This document shows, piece by piece, positions 58,848 through 64,000 of a stretch of DNA of 64,000 bases; positions within the stretch are counted from its first letter, which is position 1, and each line of letters starts with the position of its first letter. The position numbers and the translations under genes were made by a program. The DNA lies in the NCBI GenBank assembly GCA_002503985.1, contig DASW01000008.1, positions 124,001 to 188,000 of the forward strand. The letters run 5' to 3'. The stretch comes from Thermoplasmata archaeon UBA61 (GTDB taxonomy: Archaea > Thermoplasmatota > Thermoplasmata > Lutacidiplasmatales > UBA184). The notes under the pieces were generated by a model. It searched no databases and had not been told where the DNA came from. It saw only the letters and a program-made list of their open reading frames with translations.

Positions 58848-60479
58848 ATGTCGACATCTTCCCACGGACCGAACCCGTCGGCCGCGAGCGCTGCCATCGG
58901 CGGAGAGGAGAACCTTCGTCTGCTGACCCAGCTCGTCTCGATCGCGCCCACGAACCTCGAGGACGTCGGTCACGGCCGGTGGGAGAAGCCGAACTACCTG
59001 CGGGCAGCCGACGCGATCGTGCGAGCGGCCCGAGCGGCGGGCCTCGCCACGCGAGTCTACGACCCCACGGTCGTGGGGGACGTGAAAGGCGACTGGCACG
59101 GCGCGCCGAGACCGAACGTCATCGCCGAGCTCAACGTGGGAGCGAGCGAGACCGTTCTCATCCTCGCCCACTTCGACGTCGTCCCGGTCCCGGCCGAACA
59201 ACTCGGCCGATGGAAGAGCCCTCCCCATACATTGACCTACCGCGCGAACGGGCGTCTCTACGGCCGGGGGTCGAACGACGATCTCGGCAGCGGCATCGTC
59301 GCGTCCCTGGCCGCGTTGCGGAAGCTCTCCGAGGAGACCGACCTCCGACGGAACGTACGCCTGATCGCGTGCGTGGACGAGGAGACCGGAGGCGAGGGAG
59401 GCGTCGAAGCGATCAAGGCCCACGACGCGCAGCTCCCCCTGAACGACCCCGAGCGCATCCTTCGGGGCGACGTCGCCCTGATCCCCGACGGGAGCCCCGA
59501 GGCGACCGCCGGCTCGAGTGGCGTCGCGTTCCTAGACGCGTCGTTCCAGGGGCCGGCCGAGCTTCGCGAGGCGCTCGCCTACGGCCAGGCGCTCGTCGAC
59601 CTGCACGAGGTCGCGCGGCGGTGGCGTTCCATTTACGCGTCTCCCGACTGGCCCGACCGCCATGCTCCGGAACCGGTGATCACGGGCAGGGCGAGCGTCA
59701 CCCACTTCGATGTGACCGACGTGCCGTCCTCCGAACGGGGCGTGCGCCTGGTCGCCGCCCACGCGGAGACCGACGCGGCGAACCAGTCGGCCGCGGCCGT
59801 CACCCTGCTTTTCCGGGGAGGAGCCGAGGAGCTCCGTGCCCTACCGGCTCGTCTTGCGCCGCTCGTGGGCCCGCCGTTCCGTCTCGAGCCCGCGAACGCC
59901 ACCGCGCTCACCGTGCCGCCCGGCACCCTCGCGCTCCAGCTGATCGGCGAGGCGACCCACGGGGGATACCCACACTACGGTCACAACCCGGTGCCCCCGA
60001 CGCTCCGCCTCCTCCAAGCCGCTTTCGAACGGGACCTGATCGATGGACGCGCGAAGGGCACGGCCACCTTCACGGTCGACCTTCGCCTCATCCCCGAGAT
60101 GGAACTCGCCACCGGCCTCGACGCGGCCCTCCGCTACGTCCGCGCGTTCATCGAGAACCGCTCGCCCTCGGCTCGGATCGCGGCCCCTCCCGCGCGGTGT
60201 CGGGCGGGGTACTCGCTTCCGGTCGACCACCCCGCGCTGCTCCGGCTCGAGCGGATCCTACAGGAGACCATGGGCGTGAGCGGGATTCGTGGCGAGTATG
60301 GCGGGACGGACGCGAGCGCGCTGAGGGACCTCACGACCCCGAAGGGAGACCCGCTGCCGGCGCTCGTCTTCGGCAGCATGGACCCGGAGGCGCACATCCA
60401 CGACGCGGAGGAGAGCGCCGACCCCCAGAAGATCGCCGCGGTCGCTACCTCGATCGCCCGGTTCATCCGCGAGCCGTAG
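58848..60479 (+). CDS. M20-family metallopeptidase
   Basis: 543 residues. Metal-site motifs run in order: LAHFDVVPV (H-x-D), GRGSNDDLGSG, DEETGGEGG with the catalytic Glu pair, and GSMDPEAHIHDAEE at the end. A long insertion in the dimerisation region (about 190-330) makes it longer than typical ArgE/DapE/CPG2 enzymes of ~400 residues. An amidohydrolase or dipeptidase acting in the cytosol. It lies 8 bp after DUF2070. Confidence 0.9.
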   Translation: MSTSSHGPNPSAASAAIGGEENLRLLTQLVSIAPTNLEDVGHGRWEKPNYLRAADAIVRAARAAGLATRVYDPTVVGDVKGDWHGAPRPNVIAELNVGASETVLILAHFDVVPVPAEQLGRWKSPPHTLTYRANGRLYGRGSNDDLGSGIVASLAALRKLSEETDLRRNVRLIACVDEETGGEGGVEAIKAHDAQLPLNDPERILRGDVALIPDGSPEATAGSSGVAFLDASFQGPAELREALAYGQALVDLHEVARRWRSIYASPDWPDRHAPEPVITGRASVTHFDVTDVPSSERGVRLVAAHAETDAANQSAAAVTLLFRGGAEELRALPARLAPLVGPPFRLEPANATALTVPPGTLALQLIGEATHGGYPHYGHNPVPPTLRLLQAAFERDLIDGRAKGTATFTVDLRLIPEMELATGLDAALRYVRAFIENRSPSARIAAPPARCRAGYSLPVDHPALLRLERILQETMGVSGIRGEYGGTDASALRDLTTPKGDPLPALVFGSMDPEAHIHDAEESADPQKIAAVATSIARFIREP

Positions 60480-60494
60480 ACCCAGGACACGCGC

Positions 60495-61073
60495 GTGGTC
60501 GACCCCTGGCTCTCGTCCCTGATGGCCGTCCTCTGGGTGCTGACGCCGGCCTACATCGCGAACGCGCTCGCGACCCTGCCTCGGGGACGAGGGCCCCCGA
60601 TGGATTTCGGCCGCGTGTGGCGGTGGGACGGGCGACGCATTCTCGGCCCGTCGAAAACGTGGTCCGGGTTCCTGGTCGGAGGGTTCGCCGCGATCCCCTT
60701 CGGTATGATCGAGGCCGGGCTGATCCTGGCCGCGTCCCCCCCGTGGAGGCTCGTTCCGGTCCTGGCCCCCAACCTTCCCGCCGCGGTCCTCGTGGTCGCG
60801 CTGCTCACCTTCGGCGCGATGACAGGGGACGCACTCGGCTCGTTCGTGAAGCGGCGCCTCGGCCGGGAGAGCGGCTCCCGCGCGATCCTGCTCGACCAGC
60901 TCCCCTTCGTCCTGGTCCCGATCGGGCTCGGGTTCCTGTTCTATCCGAGCGTGTTCGTGCCGGTGTTCGTCAGCGGCTGGGGCGTCTTCTGGGTTCTCGT
61001 GGTCACCCTGGGCCTCCACACGCTTTTCAACTGGATTGGGTACAAGGCCGGTCTGAAGAAGGTGCCCTGGTGA
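60495..61073 (+). CDS. carS: CDP-archaeol synthase
   Basis: 192 residues, GTG start, about five membrane helices. The motifs DGRRILGPSKTW, GAMTGDALGSFVKRRLGRESG and LLDQLPF are characteristic of CarS, which makes CDP-archaeol from the unsaturated archaetidic acid and CTP. Here it shares an operon with both ether-forming synthases. Its stop overlaps the pyrE start (GTGA). Confidence 0.95.
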   Translation: MVDPWLSSLMAVLWVLTPAYIANALATLPRGRGPPMDFGRVWRWDGRRILGPSKTWSGFLVGGFAAIPFGMIEAGLILAASPPWRLVPVLAPNLPAAVLVVALLTFGAMTGDALGSFVKRRLGRESGSRAILLDQLPFVLVPIGLGFLFYPSVFVPVFVSGWGVFWVLVVTLGLHTLFNWIGYKAGLKKVPW

Positions 61074-61624
61074 ACGCTCCGGTCGCAGACCCCGAACCCG
61101 GTCACACCGAGATCGTCCGAACTCTCCTGGACGCGGGCGCCGTGCGGTTCGGCGATTTCACGCTCGCCTCGGGCGAGAAGAGCGACGTCTACATCGACGT
61201 GAAGCGCGCCTGGACCGACCCGAAGCGTCTCGACCTGCTCGCGCGGGCGCTCGCGAGCCGTGTCGGAACGGTCGACCGGCTCGCGGGCATGGAGCTGGGC
61301 GCCGTCCCGCTGGTCGTGGCGGTGGCGCTCAAGACCGGCCATTCGTACGTCGTCCTCCGCAAAACGGCGAAGGAGCACGGCACGCGCCAACCGTACGAGG
61401 GCGACATCACTCCGGGGCTTCGGGTCCTCCTGATCGAGGACGTCACGACCACCGGCGGCAGCACCCTACGGTCGGTCGAGATCGTGCGAGGAGCCGGTGG
61501 TCTGGTCGACCGGGTCCTGGTCGTGGTCGACCGGGAGAGCGGCGCCGCCGCCCGGCTCGCTTCCGCGGGGATCCGGATCGAACCTCTCGTCACGCTGTCG
61601 GAGCTCCGAGGGGCCCGTACGTGA
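61070..61624 (+). CDS. pyrE: Orotate phosphoribosyltransferase
   Basis: 184 residues. The PRPP-binding loop VLLIEDVTTTGGS is textbook; VRFGDFTLASGEKSDVYIDVK and LRKTAKEHGTRQ match PyrE. It adds ribose-5-phosphate to orotate in pyrimidine synthesis. GTG start coupled to carS, and the stop overlaps the endA start (GTGA). Confidence 0.95.
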   Translation: MNAPVADPEPGHTEIVRTLLDAGAVRFGDFTLASGEKSDVYIDVKRAWTDPKRLDLLARALASRVGTVDRLAGMELGAVPLVVAVALKTGHSYVVLRKTAKEHGTRQPYEGDITPGLRVLLIEDVTTTGGSTLRSVEIVRGAGGLVDRVLVVVDRESGAAARLASAGIRIEPLVTLSELRGART

Positions 61625-62685
61625 GCGGGGTCGTTCGCGCGGACGGTACAGTACGGTTCGACGACCCGCCCGAGGCGGGTCAGGTCTACGGGAAGGGATT
61701 CTTCGGCACGCCCTCGTCCGATGGCGGCCTCACGCTCGACCGCTACGAGGCGGTCTACCTCTCGGAGATGGGCCGCGTCGACCTCCGCGGGAGCGGCGGA
61801 CGAGCGGTCGCCTGGTCGACGGTCTTCCGCCGCGCGGTCCGGGCGGACCCGGGGTTCGCGGTCCGCTACCTCGTGTACCGGGACCTTCGGCAGCGCGGGT
61901 ACGTGGTGCGCGCGAGCCCCCCGCCGGTCGCGTTCACGGTCCTCCCCCGAGGCGGGACGCTCCACAAGACGCCGTCCCGCTACTGGGTCGAGGCGATCAG
62001 CGAGCGGGTCCCGTTCGACCTCGCTCGGCTGTTCGACCTCGCCGAGCGCGCCCAGACCGCGAAGAAGCTCCTCCTGCTCGGCCTGGTGGACGAGGAGTCC
62101 GACCTCACCTACTACCGGGTGCGCCGCCCGGCCCCGAACGGGGCACTTCCGTCCCGGGCGCTCTCGGCTCCCGCCGAAGGATGGCTTTCCGAGGACCGGG
62201 TGACGGTCCACAGCTCGGCGCAGGCAACCGAGCTCGGAAAGGAGCTCGCGTACGGGAGCCGGGTCGGGGACCGACTCGAGCTGAGCCTTCTCGAGGCCAC
62301 CTACCTTTGCTCCCAACGCCAGCTCTCGCTTCGGGATTCGAAGAGCGGCCGACCGGTTCCGCTCGAGGCACTCGAACGACGGGCTCGTCGCCTCGACCCC
62401 CTCTTCTTCGAACGGCTCGCCGCCTATCGGGAGCTCCGGGGGCGCGCCCTTGTCGTGAAGACCGGGTTCAAGTACGGGGCCCATTTCCGCGCCTACCCGC
62501 GGAGCCCGGAGCATTCTCACGCCCGGTACCTCGTGCAGGCCGTGCCGGCGACCCACGTCGCATCCTGGATCGAAGTGGCGGGCGGCGTGCGCGTGGCCCA
62601 AGGAGTTCGGAAGGAGTTTCTCGTCGCCGGCGTGCGCCCCGACGCCCAGGTCCGCTTCCTCTCCCTCGAACGTATCCGCCCTTAG
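61621..62685 (+). CDS. endA: tRNA-splicing endonuclease, two-repeat (alpha2) form
   Basis: 354 residues, twice the length of the alpha4-type subunit, so a fused tandem. The C-terminal half keeps the active site: FKYGAHFRAY with Tyr292, HSHARYLV with His300 and GVRKEFLV with Lys331. The N-terminal half has the same fold (YLVYRDLRQRGYVVR) without the triad. It cuts bulge-helix-bulge introns, and the tRNA-Glu at 45377 in this window would be a substrate. Confidence 0.93.
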   Translation: MSGVVRADGTVRFDDPPEAGQVYGKGFFGTPSSDGGLTLDRYEAVYLSEMGRVDLRGSGGRAVAWSTVFRRAVRADPGFAVRYLVYRDLRQRGYVVRASPPPVAFTVLPRGGTLHKTPSRYWVEAISERVPFDLARLFDLAERAQTAKKLLLLGLVDEESDLTYYRVRRPAPNGALPSRALSAPAEGWLSEDRVTVHSSAQATELGKELAYGSRVGDRLELSLLEATYLCSQRQLSLRDSKSGRPVPLEALERRARRLDPLFFERLAAYRELRGRALVVKTGFKYGAHFRAYPRSPEHSHARYLVQAVPATHVASWIEVAGGVRVAQGVRKEFLVAGVRPDAQVRFLSLERIRP

Positions 62686-62704
62686 GAAGGCCGCCCCCCG
62701 TTCG

Positions 62705-63790
62705 TCACGGAAGGAACCCACCCCGGAGGCCCAGGTCGGCGAGGGCGATCGCCGTCACCGCCTCCAGGACGACGACCGCGCGAGGGACGATGCAGGGGTC
62801 GTGTCGGCCCGCGACGCTGAGAGTAGCCGGCGAGCGGTCGGCGAGATTCACCGTACGCTGCGCTTTGGCAATGGACGATGTCGGCTTGACGGCCACGCGG
62901 AAGACGACCGGCATGCCCGTCGAGAGACCTCCGAGGATCCCTCCGGCGTTATTGGTCTCCGTCCGGACGTTCCCCTGGACCCAGACGAACGGGTCGTTGT
63001 GCTCGCTTCCCTTCATGCGAGCCGCGCGGAACCCGGCCCCGAACTCGATCGCCTTCACGGCCGGGACCGAGAGGGCGATGTGCGCGATCGAGCTCTCGAC
63101 CGAGTCGAAGAACGGTTCGCCCAGGCCGACGGGGAGGCCCTCGGCCCGGACCTCGATGATCCCCCCAAGACTGTCCCCCTCCCGGCGGGCCTCGGCGATC
63201 GCCTCCTCCATCCGGCGCGCCGCGTCCCGGTCGGGGCACCCGACCTCGTTCGTCCGCGAGCGGTCCCGAACGGCGGAGACCGGCTCGCCCTCCCAGATCT
63301 CGGCATCCACCGGTCCGATCGACCGGGTGTATCCCACGACCTCGACGCCTCGGGCCGAAAGGAGGGTTGTTGCGATCGAGCCGGCGATCACCAGGCCGAC
63401 GGTCATCCGGCCCGAGAAGATCCCACCTCCCGAGAGGTCGGCGTCGGGGCCGAACCGCACGCGCGCCGGATAGTCGGCATGACCGGGCCGCGGCGTGTCC
63501 CGCTGGCGGTCGTACGGACCCCGTTGAACGTCCTCGTTCGCCACGTGCGCTCGGAAGAGGGCCCCGTCCGACCTCCCCTCGAGGAGCCCGGAGTCGACGA
63601 CGAGCCGGTCCTCCTCGTGTCGGCGGGTGGCGAGCCGCCGACCGACGGGCCGGCGACGATCGAGGTCCTCCTGGATGCGGGCGGGTTCGATGGGAGTACC
63701 GGCAGGGATTCCCTCGACTTCGACGCCGACCTCGGGTCCGTGGCTGCTTCCGAAGAGGGTGACCCGGAACCGCTCCCCGAACTGCATCAT
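62705..63790 (-). CDS. aroC: Chorismate synthase
   Basis: 361 residues. Hallmarks: FGSSHG near the N-terminus, RPGHADYPARVRFGPDADLSGGG, GSEHNDPF, NNAGGILGGLSTG and the terminal GRHDPCIVPRA. It converts EPSP to chorismate with reduced flavin. The start overlaps the end of aroA (ATGATG), which encodes the enzyme for the preceding step. Confidence 0.97.
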   Translation of the reverse strand: MMQFGERFRVTLFGSSHGPEVGVEVEGIPAGTPIEPARIQEDLDRRRPVGRRLATRRHEEDRLVVDSGLLEGRSDGALFRAHVANEDVQRGPYDRQRDTPRPGHADYPARVRFGPDADLSGGGIFSGRMTVGLVIAGSIATTLLSARGVEVVGYTRSIGPVDAEIWEGEPVSAVRDRSRTNEVGCPDRDAARRMEEAIAEARREGDSLGGIIEVRAEGLPVGLGEPFFDSVESSIAHIALSVPAVKAIEFGAGFRAARMKGSEHNDPFVWVQGNVRTETNNAGGILGGLSTGMPVVFRVAVKPTSSIAKAQRTVNLADRSPATLSVAGRHDPCIVPRAVVVLEAVTAIALADLGLRGGFLP

Positions 63791-64000
63791 CGGCCGCGCC
63801 CTCCTTCCGATAGGCTCGCGAACGTATCCCAGAAGCCAGGGAACGATTTTCGCACGGCCTCCTTCTCGCCCAGGACCGAGTCTCCTTCCGCGGCGAGCGC
63901 CCCTACGGCCGCGCTCATCACCAGTCGGTGGTCGGAGAGCTGTCGAAGGTCGAGCGCCCGTGGCCGGCGGGTCCCGCGGATGCGAAGGCCGCGGCTCGTG
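63787..64000 (-). CDS. aroA: EPSP synthase, C-terminal end (cut by the window edge)
   Basis: About 70 codons, open to the right edge. The final segment DHRLVMSAAVGALAAEG, followed by EKEAVRKSFPGFWDTF, is the conserved end of 5-enolpyruvylshikimate-3-phosphate synthase. Four-base overlap with aroC. Confidence 0.93.
   Translation of the reverse strand, partial: TSRGLRIRGTRRPRALDLRQLSDHRLVMSAAVGALAAEGDSVLGEKEAVRKSFPGFWDTFASLSEGGRGR

Noticed and set aside
58979..61624. 881-residue plus-strand open frame
   Set aside because: Out of frame with three well-identified genes (M20, carS, pyrE); only its last part coincides with the true pyrE frame.
1..64000. CRISPR arrays, insertion sequences, integrases, att sites, rRNA
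   Set aside because: I looked for regularly spaced direct repeats, transposase motifs, terminal inverted repeats and rRNA signatures and saw none.

Overview
The window is archaeal, most likely from a GC-rich, uncultivated member of the Thermoplasmatota. Archaea-specific genes include translation factor aIF5A, two archaeol-lipid synthases plus CDP-archaeol synthase, an archaeal tRNA-splicing endonuclease, D-aminoacyl-tRNA deacylase of the GEK1 type, and a tRNA-Glu that seems to be interrupted. Thermopsin, a GvpD/Rad55-like ATPase and a DUF835 domain point to Thermoplasmatota. The phylum is an inference from gene content. Many genes have a TATA-like box about 25-28 nt before the start codon, as expected for leaderless archaeal mRNAs. 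I saw no rRNA, CRISPR array, insertion sequence or integrase.

Layout. 1-8.2 kb: end of an unknown gene, two convergent ammonium transporters, a GvpD-like ATPase and a three-gene ABC exporter operon. 8.5-13.5 kb: a respiratory block of cupredoxin, TatA, TatC, a second TatA/B-like protein, a small membrane protein, a Tat-signal Rieske protein and a fused cytochrome b. 13.6-18.5 kb: a DppB permease and a huge thermopsin/beta-helix/DppC fusion. 19-23.3 kb: a candidate TasA/AbpA-like fibre locus with two paralogous secreted subunits, a DUF5305 protein and a signal peptidase fused to a CPBP-like membrane domain. 23.3-34.3 kb: a winged-helix regulator, an acetyltransferase, an unknown three-gene operon and an envelope-related run that includes a family 2 glycosyltransferase.

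34.4-39.2 kb encodes a 1601-residue protein. It combines an isoleucyl-tRNA-synthetase-like body lacking both signature motifs, helix-hairpin-helix repeats, a Pro/Glu-rich linker of about 350 residues and a DUF835 domain. It is divergent from aIF5A. 39.9-44.4 kb encodes a 1493-residue all-helical protein built from about 23 tandem units of about 63 residues. These two giants are among the most unusual items in the window.

44.4-55.3 kb is mixed housekeeping: a UPF0145 protein, tRNA-Glu, a hydrolase, a methyltransferase, cysteine synthase, D-aminoacyl-tRNA deacylase, a small ribbon-helix-helix-like protein, a secreted protein and a paired M16 peptidase. 55.4-62.7 kb is a tightly overlapping operon of DGGGP synthase, GGGP synthase, a DUF2070 membrane protein, an M20 peptidase, CDP-archaeol synthase, orotate phosphoribosyltransferase and tRNA endonuclease. 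It groups three steps of membrane-lipid synthesis with nucleotide and tRNA genes. The window ends in aroA-aroC on the minus strand.
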